From positions 1 through 64,000 of the forward strand of contig NC_015513.1 in assembly GCF_000212735.1 (NCBI RefSeq): DNA of 64,000 nucleotides. The letters are read 5' to 3'. Position numbers and translations under genes: made by a program. Positions 17,552 through 27,057 of the stretch are shown in pieces. The DNA is from Haliscomenobacter hydrossis DSM 1100. GTDB taxonomy: Bacteria; Bacteroidota; Bacteroidia; Chitinophagales; Saprospiraceae. The first letter of the stretch is position 1. Every line of letters starts with the position of its first letter. The notes below the pieces were generated by a model that saw only the letters and a program-made list of their open reading frames with translations, was not told where the DNA came from and did no database searches.

Positions 17552-18661
17552 ATGAATTACAAAGACTATAAGGTTGAAGATTTTTTACTGGATGAAGCCT
17601 TCATAGCTTGGGCTAAAAAAGCGGATGGTGATGCCTTCTGGCAGGCTTTTTTTCAAGAGCACCCTACCCAAAAGGCCATTGCGACCCAAGCCAAAAATAT
17701 GGTGGTATTGGCTCAGGAGCAAATCGATCAGCAACAAAAGGAAAGACTCAAATCTCGAATCCTCCATGATTTAGAACCTGAACAATCCAATCAAGAGGAG
17801 CCGCGGTCATTGTATCGCACGATGGCTTACTGGCCGGCAGCGGCAGTTGTATTGCTGCTTGTAGTTGGATTGGCCTGGTTTTTTGCCGTTCGTCCATCCA
17901 AGCTGTTTGGGCCAGCGACGCATCAAGTCTATCAAGATTTGGTGAAACAAGCGGAAGTACCGCTTGTAGAAGTATACAATGCGGAAGAGCAGCCGAAACT
18001 GGTCGTTCTGAGTGATCAAAGTTCGGTTTTATTGCAAAAAGGTAGCCGCTTGAGTTACCCTAAATCTTTTGATGGCTTAGCACGGAGAGAGCTTTATCTG
18101 TCTGGAGAGGCTTTTTTCGAGGTAGCCAAAAATCCGGAAAAGCCTTTTTTTGTATATGCCAATGAACTGGTCACCAAAGTATTGGGAACCAGCTTCACCG
18201 TCAAGGCTTATGAAAACGACAAAAAGGTAGTGGTGATGGTCAAAACGGGTAAGGTCACCGTTTATGCCAACAAAGAAACCCGCATCAAAACCACTGCAAC
18301 GGCTAATCGCAGTACCGACGGGGTGGTGTTGACCCCCAATCAGCAAATCTATTACAATCGCTCCGATGCCCAATTACTCAAAGCGCTGATTCAAAAACCG
18401 GCCTTACAAGATTTGGGTTCTGCCCAATTTTTATCCTTTGAATTTGATGACGCTCCTTTGTCCAAGGTTTTGCAACTTTTGGAGCAGGCCTACGGTGTAG
18501 ATATTGTTTATGATGAAGAACTTCTGGCTTCCTGTAAGCTTACCGCTTCTTTGGCGGATGAGCCCTTGTTTGAAAAAATAAAATTGATTTGCCTCAGTAT
18601 AGATGCGGAATACGAAATAATCGACGCCCAAATTGTCCTTAGTTCAAAAGGATGTATGTGA
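17552..18661 (+). CDS. FecR family anti-sigma factor
   Basis: I start it at the ATG at 17552 (MNYKDYKVEDFLLDEAF), a form typical of this family; a TTG 42 bases earlier is less likely. The 369-residue protein has an N-terminal sigma-binding part (residues 1-85), one membrane segment at about 101-122 (AAAVVLLLVVGLAWFF), a periplasmic FecR domain (VVLSDQSSVLLQKGSRLSYP, REL/GEAFFEV, VLGTSFTVKAY) and a C-terminal DUF4974/STN-like domain (FEFDDAPLSKVLQLLEQAYG). Known: FecR releases its sigma factor on contact with the N-terminal STN domain of a loaded SusC. The SusC just downstream carries such a domain, so the signalling chain is complete in this locus. Confidence 0.93.
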   Translation: MNYKDYKVEDFLLDEAFIAWAKKADGDAFWQAFFQEHPTQKAIATQAKNMVVLAQEQIDQQQKERLKSRILHDLEPEQSNQEEPRSLYRTMAYWPAAAVVLLLVVGLAWFFAVRPSKLFGPATHQVYQDLVKQAEVPLVEVYNAEEQPKLVVLSDQSSVLLQKGSRLSYPKSFDGLARRELYLSGEAFFEVAKNPEKPFFVYANELVTKVLGTSFTVKAYENDKKVVVMVKTGKVTVYANKETRIKTTATANRSTDGVVLTPNQQIYYNRSDAQLLKALIQKPALQDLGSAQFLSFEFDDAPLSKVLQLLEQAYGVDIVYDEELLASCKLTASLADEPLFEKIKLICLSIDAEYEIIDAQIVLSSKGCM

Positions 18662-18685
18662 TTGGGAAGCCAGACAAAAAAAAAT

Positions 18686-18766
18686 TTTGATAAAAGTGAG
18701 TTGTTTTTCCCAATGCCCCCATTTAGTAGGTAGCAGGCTAAAACAACTTTGTTCACTTTTATCAAA
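18686..18766. promoter_or_regulatory. Long inverted repeat between fecR and susC
   Basis: tttgataaaagtga at 18686-18699 and gttgtttt at 18700-18707 pair with aaaacaac at 18740-18747 and tcacttttatcaaa at 18753-18766. The result is a 22-bp stem with a 5-base bulge (tttgt) on one side and a 32-base loop. The distal arm ends 8 bases before the SusC start codon. As RNA it could form a leader hairpin masking the start of susC; as DNA it could be a dyad operator or processing site. No T-run follows, so it is not a standard terminator. Confidence 0.65.
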
Positions 18767-18774
18767 CGCTCATT

Positions 18775-21700
18775 ATGGGTAAAAGAATTACTTTTTGTCT
18801 AAACTCACTGGTCACAATCATGAGAATAAGTTTGATACAATTCTCTTTGGCCGTAACTTTTTCCAGCATTGCCATGGCCCACGACATCAAAGGCCAGGAT
18901 GTACTGGATCAAAAGATTACTTTGGAGTTGCGAGACCAGAGTGTAAAGTCTGTACTTCAAGCGATCGAAACCTTAGTCGATGTGCGTTTTATGTACAGTT
19001 CCAGTCGCATTTCTACCAATAAGAAGATCAATGTGGTGGCTCGAAAAGAGCCTTTGGGAGACGTATTGGATAAAATGCTGCGCCCTTTGCAGTTGACGTA
19101 CCAAATCTCTGGTCGCCAAATTGTGATCAAACGGGGTAAACAGCCACCTGGTTCGAACGACGACCGCTCTTCGTCAGGGTTTGAGCTCGTTCCGAGTGAA
19201 CTTAATGCCGAAATTTTATTGCCCAACACCATTGCCGTTACGGGAGAAATTACCGACGATCAAGGAAGTCCCATTTTGGGCGCTACCGTTCAGGTGAAAG
19301 GTACCGAAAGCGGCGCCGTGACCGATCAGGAGGGAAAATTTACCCTGCAAGTAGCCGACCTCAATGTGATACTGATCGTGTCTTATATTGGTTTTGAGAC
19401 GCAAGAAATTAGCCTCAATGGCCGTGAATTCATCAAAATAACCCTGGCCGTAGACACCAAATCCTTGAGTGAACTGGTGGTAGTTGGCTACGGCGTTCAA
19501 AAAAAGATCAACACGACCGGAGCCATTTCTTCCATCGGTACCAAAGAACTCATTCAGTCGCCGGTTGCCAACATCAGCAACTCGCTGGTCGGCCGCTTGC
19601 CCGGTTTGTTTGCGACTCAATCCGGTGGTGAACCCGGCAACGATGGCTCCAAAATCAGGATCAGAGGTGTAGGTACTTTTTCGGGCAATACAGACCCTTT
19701 GGTACTGGTAGATGGCATCGAGGTATCGAATTACAACAACATTGATCCCAATGAAATTGAATCGGTTACGATCCTGAAAGACGCCTCGTCTACAGCCGTC
19801 TACGGCATCAGGGGTGCCAATGGGGTACTGATCATCACCACCAAACGGGGCAAAACCGGTGCACCAAAGATCAGTTATACCGCCAATCAGGGCTTCAATT
19901 CATTCACTGCACTGCGGGAAAATATGAATAGTGCGGATTATGCCACCCACTTTAATACAGCGCTAAAGGCTGATGCCTATGTTACTGGGGCGGCTTATGT
20001 TCCACGATACACGCCAACTGATATAGAACTGTACGCCAATGGTCAAGACCCCATTTTTCACCCGAACTCCAATTGGTTTGACATTATGTTTAGAAAGGTA
20101 TCCACTCAAGCCCAACACAACCTCAGCATCAGTGGCGGGCAAAAAAGAGTGCGGTATTTTATTTCGGGGGGTTACTACAACCAGCAAGGTTTGTTCAAAG
20201 ACACCAGAGACATCATCGACGCTTTTTCTCCACAGTCGATTTTTAGAAGATACAACATTCGCTCCAACTTTAATTTTGACATCACCTCGCGGTTAAAAAT
20301 GGCGCTGGACTTGTCCTCTCAAACCGAAATCCGCTCCGGCAACAACAATTCGACTACCGAACGGGTCATTGGCGATATTGCCCGGACCAGTTCATTGGAA
20401 ACACCTGGGGTGGTAGATGGCAAAATTGTGAACATTTTCACTGGTTCCAGAAACAATCCCTACGTGAGTTTGCTCTATCCAAACGCCGCGGGAGGGGTCA
20501 AACGGTCGTACCGCAATTACCTCAATGGGTCAATGCGCTTTGATTATGACCTTGGGCTGATCACCAAAGGTTTGTCGGCAAATGGATTTATGGCCATTCA
20601 AACCTATAACGATCAGCAAATCATCAATACCAAAACGCTGATCACCTATTTGGCCGTAAGGTTACCCGACGGCACGATCAATTACGTACCGAGCACCACC
20701 GAAGCACAGTTCAACTTTAACCAATCGGGGACTTACAATCGACGCATTACCGCCCAATTCGGGATCGACTACAAAAGAACTTTTGGCAAACACGGAGTTA
20801 CAGCTTTGCTGCTGTACAACCAGCAAAAAACAACCGACCCTTCTTTTGCCTTTTTAATCCCCAAAGGTTATCAAAGTTATGTAGGCCGGGCCACTTATGA
20901 TTTCGGTGGCCGCTATTTGGCAGAGGTAAATGTGGGGTACAATGGTACCGAAAATTTTGCGCCTGGCAAACGTTTTGGCTTGTTTCCGGCGTATTCCTTG
21001 GGCTGGGTTTTGTCGCAGGAAGCTTTTTTTCCTACGCAAGAACTGGTTTCCTTCCTGAAAATCAGGGGTTCATACGGCGAGGTTGGCAATGACAACATCG
21101 GGGGAAGCCGGTTTTTGTATCGACCCACCAGCTATTCTATGGCGGGTAACATTTATTATTTTGGCAATGTGGGGGCTACCTACGCAGGCTTCACCGGACT
21201 TCGGGAAGGCGCTACCGGCAACCCGGATGTGACCTGGGAACGCGCAGTCAAGCAAAACCTCGGGGTGGAAATTCGGATGTTCAAGGATAAGCTCAGTTTC
21301 ACCGGGGATGTATTTAAAGAAAACCGCAGTGATATCCTGGCTACCCCTCAAACCATTTCCAACATCACCGGGCTATCACAACCTGCGACGAACCTGGGCA
21401 GAATGGAAAATAAAGGCTATGAAGCCGACCTTACTTTTACCAACAACGCTGGAGAGTTTGGCTACCGCATCTCTACCAACTACAGCTTCGCCCGCAACAA
21501 AGTGCTCTTCAGAGATGAAATACCGAACCAATACGCCTACCAAAACCGCACCGGACAACGCCTGGGACAAAATTTCGGCCTCATTGCCGATGGCCTTTAC
21601 AATAGCTGGGAAGAAGTAAATGACGCCAATCGACCCGTTTACCAATCAGTAAACAACCGCGTACAACCTGGAGACATTAGATTCAGGGATGTCAATGGTG

Positions 21701-22251
21701 ACGGGATCATCAATGATTTTGATCAGGTACCCATTGGTTATTCCAATATTCCCGAAATCACCTACGGCATTTCTCTGGGGGGCAACTACAAAGGTTTCGA
21801 CCTCTCGGTTTTGTTTCAGGGCGTGGGGAATGTGTCTTTGTATTATACCCGCTTTCAAAGAACCTCCGGTTATGGTGGTGCCCCTCCCGAAGGATCCCCC
21901 AATTATTTAATCGAAAGCTGGACTCAGGAACGTTTCGAGGCCGGTTTACCCATCAACTTCCCCCGTTTTTCGGTGAGTACAAGTCCCAATAATGCGGGTT
22001 CCAGTTTTTTCCTGGCCGACGCCAGTTACCTGCGCATCAAAAACGTAGAAATAGGCTATTCAGCCAATCCGAAACTACTGAAGAAATTAGGGGTCAGTTC
22101 CTGCCGGCTTTACGCCAATGCCAATAACCTGTTTACCTGGGATAAAGTATATCCTGGAATTGACCCGGAAAACACCTCGACCGGAGATACCAATACCGAA
22201 CCTTATCCCTTGGTGCGAACCATCAATTTCGGCCTCAATGTTAACTTCTAA
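18775..22251 (+). CDS. SusC-like TonB-dependent transporter with STN domain
   Basis: Order in the 1158-residue protein: a signal peptide ending near AMAH (about residue 37), an STN domain at about 45-118 (LRDQSVKSVLQAIETLVDVRF), a CarboxypepD_reg-like domain at about 158-235, the plug at about 245-365 with the SusC signature LVVVGYGVQKK and VRGVGTF-like and DGIE motifs (IRIRGVGTFSG), then the barrel. Known: SusC/RagA proteins form the outer-membrane pore that is capped by a SusD lipoprotein, and the STN extension signals to FecR. The partner susD follows after 11 bases. The hairpin upstream may control it independently of fecIR. Confidence 0.95.
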   Translation: MGKRITFCLNSLVTIMRISLIQFSLAVTFSSIAMAHDIKGQDVLDQKITLELRDQSVKSVLQAIETLVDVRFMYSSSRISTNKKINVVARKEPLGDVLDKMLRPLQLTYQISGRQIVIKRGKQPPGSNDDRSSSGFELVPSELNAEILLPNTIAVTGEITDDQGSPILGATVQVKGTESGAVTDQEGKFTLQVADLNVILIVSYIGFETQEISLNGREFIKITLAVDTKSLSELVVVGYGVQKKINTTGAISSIGTKELIQSPVANISNSLVGRLPGLFATQSGGEPGNDGSKIRIRGVGTFSGNTDPLVLVDGIEVSNYNNIDPNEIESVTILKDASSTAVYGIRGANGVLIITTKRGKTGAPKISYTANQGFNSFTALRENMNSADYATHFNTALKADAYVTGAAYVPRYTPTDIELYANGQDPIFHPNSNWFDIMFRKVSTQAQHNLSISGGQKRVRYFISGGYYNQQGLFKDTRDIIDAFSPQSIFRRYNIRSNFNFDITSRLKMALDLSSQTEIRSGNNNSTTERVIGDIARTSSLETPGVVDGKIVNIFTGSRNNPYVSLLYPNAAGGVKRSYRNYLNGSMRFDYDLGLITKGLSANGFMAIQTYNDQQIINTKTLITYLAVRLPDGTINYVPSTTEAQFNFNQSGTYNRRITAQFGIDYKRTFGKHGVTALLLYNQQKTTDPSFAFLIPKGYQSYVGRATYDFGGRYLAEVNVGYNGTENFAPGKRFGLFPAYSLGWVLSQEAFFPTQELVSFLKIRGSYGEVGNDNIGGSRFLYRPTSYSMAGNIYYFGNVGATYAGFTGLREGATGNPDVTWERAVKQNLGVEIRMFKDKLSFTGDVFKENRSDILATPQTISNITGLSQPATNLGRMENKGYEADLTFTNNAGEFGYRISTNYSFARNKVLFRDEIPNQYAYQNRTGQRLGQNFGLIADGLYNSWEEVNDANRPVYQSVNNRVQPGDIRFRDVNGDGIINDFDQVPIGYSNIPEITYGISLGGNYKGFDLSVLFQGVGNVSLYYTRFQRTSGYGGAPPEGSPNYLIESWTQERFEAGLPINFPRFSVSTSPNNAGSSFFLADASYLRIKNVEIGYSANPKLLKKLGVSSCRLYANANNLFTWDKVYPGIDPENTSTGDTNTEPYPLVRTINFGLNVNF

Positions 22252-22262
22252 TCCTTGCTGCC

Positions 22263-24068
22263 ATGAAAAAAATTATACTCATCATTCCGGTCATACTCTG
22301 CTTGTTCATCATTTCTGCTTGTAAAAAGGAGTTTTTAGACAAAGCACCAGGTGTAGACCTTACCGAAGATAATGTATTCCTTACCAAAGCGAACCTAGAG
22401 AGTTTCCTCGCTACGGTATACAAGTACAGCATGCATTCCAACTTTCGTTACCGGGACCAGGGCAATATCCCTTTCTCTCAGGTAAACAGCACCGATTGCA
22501 TTCATCCCAGTTCCAGCATTAGCGATGAAGGAGATGCATCTGAAGCTGCTTTTGTCAACAACAATCGCTGGAACGAGGGCTTGGTGCTTCCTTCAAACAT
22601 CATCAATGTTGAAGACTTTCGCTACTTCATCCGCTGGATCGCCATGCGGCAAATTGCCCTGGTGATCAACAGAATAGATGAAGTTCCCGATGCCGATGAG
22701 GCCTACAAAAAGCAAGTTGTTGCCGAAGTCAAGTTTTTAAGGGCCTTGATGTACATGGAAATGCTCAAACGTTACGGGGGGGTACCAATTGTGGATCAAA
22801 TGTTTGAACCCGGCGAAGCCGTGAATGTACCCCGTAGCTCATTTGAAGATTGTGTGAAGTTCATCCTCAAAAATCTGGATGAGGCGATCCCGAATCTACC
22901 TCCCATTTATTCTGCTTCCCAAACCGGCAGAGCAACCTCAGTAGCCGCGCTGGCCCTGAAATCGGAAGTATTGTTGTATGCGGCCAGTCCACAGTACAAC
23001 ACCGCCACCCCCATCTTGAGTATGGCCAACCCAGCCGACAACAAGTTGATTTGTTATGGCAATTACGACGTAAACCGCTGGAAATTGGCCGCCGATGCAG
23101 CCAAAGAAGCCCTGGATTTTGCCCTGGCCAATGGTTATGGGTTGATTGATGAACCCAATAATCGCAGTCCCAAAGAGCTGGACAATGGCACCGTGGGACC
23201 ATTGGGCAATTACCGCGCATCCTGGGAGATACACAACAATAAAGAGCTGATCCTGATGTTCCAGGGCGGCCAATTGGCCGGTGGAATTACGAACATCGGA
23301 AACGCGCCCTTGACGTTTATTAACCCGGCCTGTTTTGGTTCTTTCTGGAGTGGGATCAGTGTTCCGCTTAACTTTATTCGGAAATATGAAGACACCTTGG
23401 GGCAGGTCGTCACTTGGGATGTTAAGGGTGGACCCGACTTGATTGCTAAATACCGCTCCCTCGATCCCCGCTTTAAACAAACCATGGCTTATACCAATAG
23501 CTACTATACAGCGCGGGACCCCATCGCGCAAATTTACAATGGAGGGAAAGATTACGTCAATTGTAAAGGTGGACTCTGGCTGCGGAAATACATCCCCCGC
23601 AACGCCACCAGCGGCAATTTTGTGATGAATGACGTATTGTTTCGGGTCAACGAACTTTACCTGAATTACGCAGAAGCTTTAAATGAATTCAGCGCAGCAC
23701 CACCTCCTGAAGCCTATGCGGCGGTAAATGCCATCAGAAGCCGTTCGAAGATGCCCAATCTACCCGAAGGCCTCAGCAAAGAGCAATTCAGGGAACGGGT
23801 AAGAAATGAAATTGCCATTGAATTGGTCGCCGATGACCACCGCTTTTGGGACGTCAAACGTTGGTTGATTGCCGAAAACGAGGGGGTCATGAAAGGAAAC
23901 TTTGATGGCCTGAGAATCAACCGGGTTGGTACAGCACCCAATTATACCTACAGCTGGGAGCCCTATACTTTTGAAACCAGAACCTTCAACCGCAACATGT
24001 ATTTGCACCCCTTTCCACAAAGTGAAGTGCTGAAAGGTAATTTAATACAAAACCCGGGTTGGCAATAG
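22263..24068 (+). CDS. SusD/RagB-like glycan-binding lipoprotein
   Basis: The 601-residue protein carries a lipoprotein signal with lipobox FIISAC (Cys near residue 20), TPR-type helices that dock on SusC (EVKFLRALMYMEMLKRYGGVP near 160), and the C-terminal RagB/SusD signature (FRVNELYLNYAEALNEF, EIAIELVADDHRFWDVKRW near 525). Known: SusD caps the SusC pore at the outer face and binds oligosaccharide through aromatic residues. It is encoded 11 bases after its SusC. The ligand cannot be deduced, though the neighbouring GH10, GH28-like and GH36 genes suggest plant or algal glycans. Confidence 0.94.
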   Translation: MKKIILIIPVILCLFIISACKKEFLDKAPGVDLTEDNVFLTKANLESFLATVYKYSMHSNFRYRDQGNIPFSQVNSTDCIHPSSSISDEGDASEAAFVNNNRWNEGLVLPSNIINVEDFRYFIRWIAMRQIALVINRIDEVPDADEAYKKQVVAEVKFLRALMYMEMLKRYGGVPIVDQMFEPGEAVNVPRSSFEDCVKFILKNLDEAIPNLPPIYSASQTGRATSVAALALKSEVLLYAASPQYNTATPILSMANPADNKLICYGNYDVNRWKLAADAAKEALDFALANGYGLIDEPNNRSPKELDNGTVGPLGNYRASWEIHNNKELILMFQGGQLAGGITNIGNAPLTFINPACFGSFWSGISVPLNFIRKYEDTLGQVVTWDVKGGPDLIAKYRSLDPRFKQTMAYTNSYYTARDPIAQIYNGGKDYVNCKGGLWLRKYIPRNATSGNFVMNDVLFRVNELYLNYAEALNEFSAAPPPEAYAAVNAIRSRSKMPNLPEGLSKEQFRERVRNEIAIELVADDHRFWDVKRWLIAENEGVMKGNFDGLRINRVGTAPNYTYSWEPYTFETRTFNRNMYLHPFPQSEVLKGNLIQNPGWQ

Positions 24069-24135
24069 CTCATGCTAGGCTTGGTACCGTCACTGCGCGC
24101 GCAACCATATTTGACAACCGCCTTCAAAAGTCATC

Positions 24136-27048
24136 ATGAAATCAATATATAAAACCAGCGTACAACTTATTGTACTCTTTATCCTCCTACTCGCTCAGGC
24201 TTCGTTTGCACAAACTGCCGAGAGTGATACGATAAACCTGGGCACTGCACCGGTTACCTCCCTTTTTTCGGGGCAAAGGAACATCGCATTTGGCACGCAG
24301 CCTGCCCAACACGTCAGCACGGCCATTTCAACCGTTTATGGCCGTGATTTGGAAAAAAACTTTAACCTGAACCTGGGCAATACCCTTTATGGCCGCCTGA
24401 GTGGTTTAGTTGTCACCCAAGGGGGATCCGAACCCGGTGTCGCTACCCCTGGTATGCTGATTCGGGGCATCAATACGTTTGGTGGGGCCAGCAATGCTCC
24501 ATTGTACATCATTGATGGGTTCATCAGCAATGGTACGGGTCCTGCAAATGCATTTATGCAATTGACACCCGAAGAAATTGAGTCCATCTCCGTACTAAAA
24601 GACGCAGCTGCCACTGCCCTTTATGGTGCCCGTGCGGCAAACGGCGTAGTATTGGTCACGACCAAAGCGGGGAAAGAAGGCCAATTGAAAGTTTCCTTTA
24701 CCACCCGTCAGGGCTTTAACCAGGCGCAGGCCTTGCCCCAATTTTTGAATGCCTACGATTACAGCGTATTGTACAACGAGGCGCTGAACAACGATGGCTT
24801 GCCTATCCGCTATACCGATGCAGATCTCGAAGCGTATAAAGATGGCTCCGACCCCGTTTTCCATCCCGATGTGGATTGGTATGATCAAGTGTTGAGGCCC
24901 GCGTCGTATGCTTCCAGCTACAATTTGAATTTTGGCGGTGGCGACAAGTTTGTCCGGTACTTTGTGTCGCTAAACGCCCTGAGCAGCCAGGGTTTGTTCA
25001 AAAAATTTGGCGACCTCAGCGATGAGAGCATTGATTCAAAATATGCGAAATACAATTTTCGGTCCAATTTAGACATTTCGCTCTCCAGAAGATTGTCTGC
25101 TGAGTTTAGAATTGCGGGCTCCATTGAGGCAAGCAGCAATCCGAATAACTACACGACGGGGTCGACCTTTAGTTTGTTGCAATCCTTGCCACCCAATGCC
25201 TTTCCGGTGTACAATCCGAATGGAAGCTACGGCGGCAATGCCTTGTACGCCAACCCGGTGGGCAATTTGATCTCCACGGGTTTTTACAACAACAATTCCC
25301 GCACCATTTTGTCTTCCTTGAAATTTACCGAGCAGCTGGACATGATCACCAAAGGTTTGAGTGTGTCTGCGGCCGTTTCCATCAACAATTACTTTGAACA
25401 GGGTTCCCGGAAATCCAAACAGTACCCTCGCTATTCATTGGCGCGGGGGGTAACCGGGGATACCATTTATAGCCCTCCCGTGGGTCAGCTGACGTCCTTA
25501 TCGGGTGCCGAGGAGACCCTGGATCAATATCGGAATTTCATCGTGCAGGCTTTTTTGAACTACCAAAGAACCTTCGGCAAGCACGATATTTCGGCGATGG
25601 TCATGATGAACAACGACAACGTTACGCTGTTTGGACCCGCTTCTGATCCGTCAAACCCCACGGCGAATTCTACCGATCCCTACAAACACAATAGCGCTGC
25701 GGGCCGACTCACCTATGTCCTCAATGAGAAGTACATCGCTGAATTTTCGTTGGGCTACATGGGCAGCGAGATTTTTGCCCCCGAAAAAAGATATGGCTTC
25801 TTTCCAGCTGGTTCTGTCGGATGGATCCTGTCTAACGAAGGGTTTTTGAAGCAAAGTCAAGCCATCAATTTTTTAAAGCTGCGGGCTTCCTACGGCTTGG
25901 TGGGTAACGACATCATTGCCTCGCAAGGATTGTCTACCCGGTATGCCTATACTCCAACTTTTGGGGGTGGGGGCTATTTTTTTGGTACGGGTAACACTGG
26001 CGTTGGTGGTTTTGCCGAAAATGCCATCGCCAACAACAACGTAACCTGGGAAAAAGAAAAATCTTTGAACGTAGGACTAGACATTGCCTTCTTCAAACAT
26101 TTCGAAGCCTCTTTTGACTATTTCAACCGCGATCGCTACGATATCCTGGTTGGTTCAAACAGTACCATTCCCCTCTACCTCGGGGTCATTACGCCAACGC
26201 TCAACCAGGGCAAAACCAACAACAATGGGTTTGATTTTGCTTTGCGGTACAATAGCGATACCAAAAAGACACTCCAGTTTTTTGCCGCAGCCAATGTATT
26301 TTATGCGACCAGTAAAATTGTATTCAATGCGGAGGCCATTCAATTGAACCCCCTACTGCTCAGTACAGGCAATAAGATTGGGCAACCGCTGGGACTCAAA
26401 GCCATTGGTTTTTACTCCGCCGATGACATTGCCCAGCGCTCGATCGATCCTAAAAGTGTACCAGGCGTATTGACCGAAGTAATCCGAGCGGGAGACATCA
26501 AATACCAGGACATCGGCGGGCCAGAAGGCAAACCAGATGGAATCATTGATGGCAATGACCGCATGCCCATCGGCAACCCTAGCCAGCCAGCATTAAGTGG
26601 GGGCTTACACACGGGACTGCGGTACAAAGGATTTGATTTGGATTTGGTATTCCAGGGGGTAACGGGTAATACCGTTTATCTGGGTGGAAATACTTTTCAT
26701 GCGTTTCAGAGCAATGGGCAAGTTGCGCCCATTGCCTTTGGTCGCTGGACACCCCAAACTGCGGAATCGGCCACCTACCCGCGGCTCTCGTCCAGAGACA
26801 ACCTCAACAATTACCAGTTTTCTTCCTTCTGGCAACGGGATGGCAGCTTCATCAAATTGCGCAGTGCCGAGATTGGCTATTCTTTACCCGCCCAATTGAC
26901 GGATAAAGTCAGAATTTCATCGGCCAGGATTTTCATCAATGGAACCAATCTTTTCTCCTGGGATAACCTTGAAGACGGCGACCCTGAGTCATTGACTGGC
27001 TATCCGGTCATGAGAACCTTGACCCTTGGGCTGAACATTCAATTGTAA
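24136..27048 (+). CDS. SusC-like transporter lacking STN and regulatory-like domains
   Basis: The 970-residue protein has a signal peptide ending SFAQ (about residue 27), an atypical 40-residue linker (INLGTAPVTSLFSGQRNIAF), then directly the plug (LYGRLSGLVVTQGG, LIRGINTFGG, YIIDGF, LKDAAATALYGARAANGVV) and the barrel. The usual CarboxypepD_reg-like domain and the VVVGYG segment are absent or degenerate, so it should not signal to FecR and may depend on the first SusC for induction. It is followed 9 bases later by its own SusD, forming a second transport pair, probably for a different oligomer of the same polymer. Confidence 0.93.
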   Translation: MKSIYKTSVQLIVLFILLLAQASFAQTAESDTINLGTAPVTSLFSGQRNIAFGTQPAQHVSTAISTVYGRDLEKNFNLNLGNTLYGRLSGLVVTQGGSEPGVATPGMLIRGINTFGGASNAPLYIIDGFISNGTGPANAFMQLTPEEIESISVLKDAAATALYGARAANGVVLVTTKAGKEGQLKVSFTTRQGFNQAQALPQFLNAYDYSVLYNEALNNDGLPIRYTDADLEAYKDGSDPVFHPDVDWYDQVLRPASYASSYNLNFGGGDKFVRYFVSLNALSSQGLFKKFGDLSDESIDSKYAKYNFRSNLDISLSRRLSAEFRIAGSIEASSNPNNYTTGSTFSLLQSLPPNAFPVYNPNGSYGGNALYANPVGNLISTGFYNNNSRTILSSLKFTEQLDMITKGLSVSAAVSINNYFEQGSRKSKQYPRYSLARGVTGDTIYSPPVGQLTSLSGAEETLDQYRNFIVQAFLNYQRTFGKHDISAMVMMNNDNVTLFGPASDPSNPTANSTDPYKHNSAAGRLTYVLNEKYIAEFSLGYMGSEIFAPEKRYGFFPAGSVGWILSNEGFLKQSQAINFLKLRASYGLVGNDIIASQGLSTRYAYTPTFGGGGYFFGTGNTGVGGFAENAIANNNVTWEKEKSLNVGLDIAFFKHFEASFDYFNRDRYDILVGSNSTIPLYLGVITPTLNQGKTNNNGFDFALRYNSDTKKTLQFFAAANVFYATSKIVFNAEAIQLNPLLLSTGNKIGQPLGLKAIGFYSADDIAQRSIDPKSVPGVLTEVIRAGDIKYQDIGGPEGKPDGIIDGNDRMPIGNPSQPALSGGLHTGLRYKGFDLDLVFQGVTGNTVYLGGNTFHAFQSNGQVAPIAFGRWTPQTAESATYPRLSSRDNLNNYQFSSFWQRDGSFIKLRSAEIGYSLPAQLTDKVRISSARIFINGTNLFSWDNLEDGDPESLTGYPVMRTLTLGLNIQL

Positions 27049-27057
27049 ATCCTTTAA

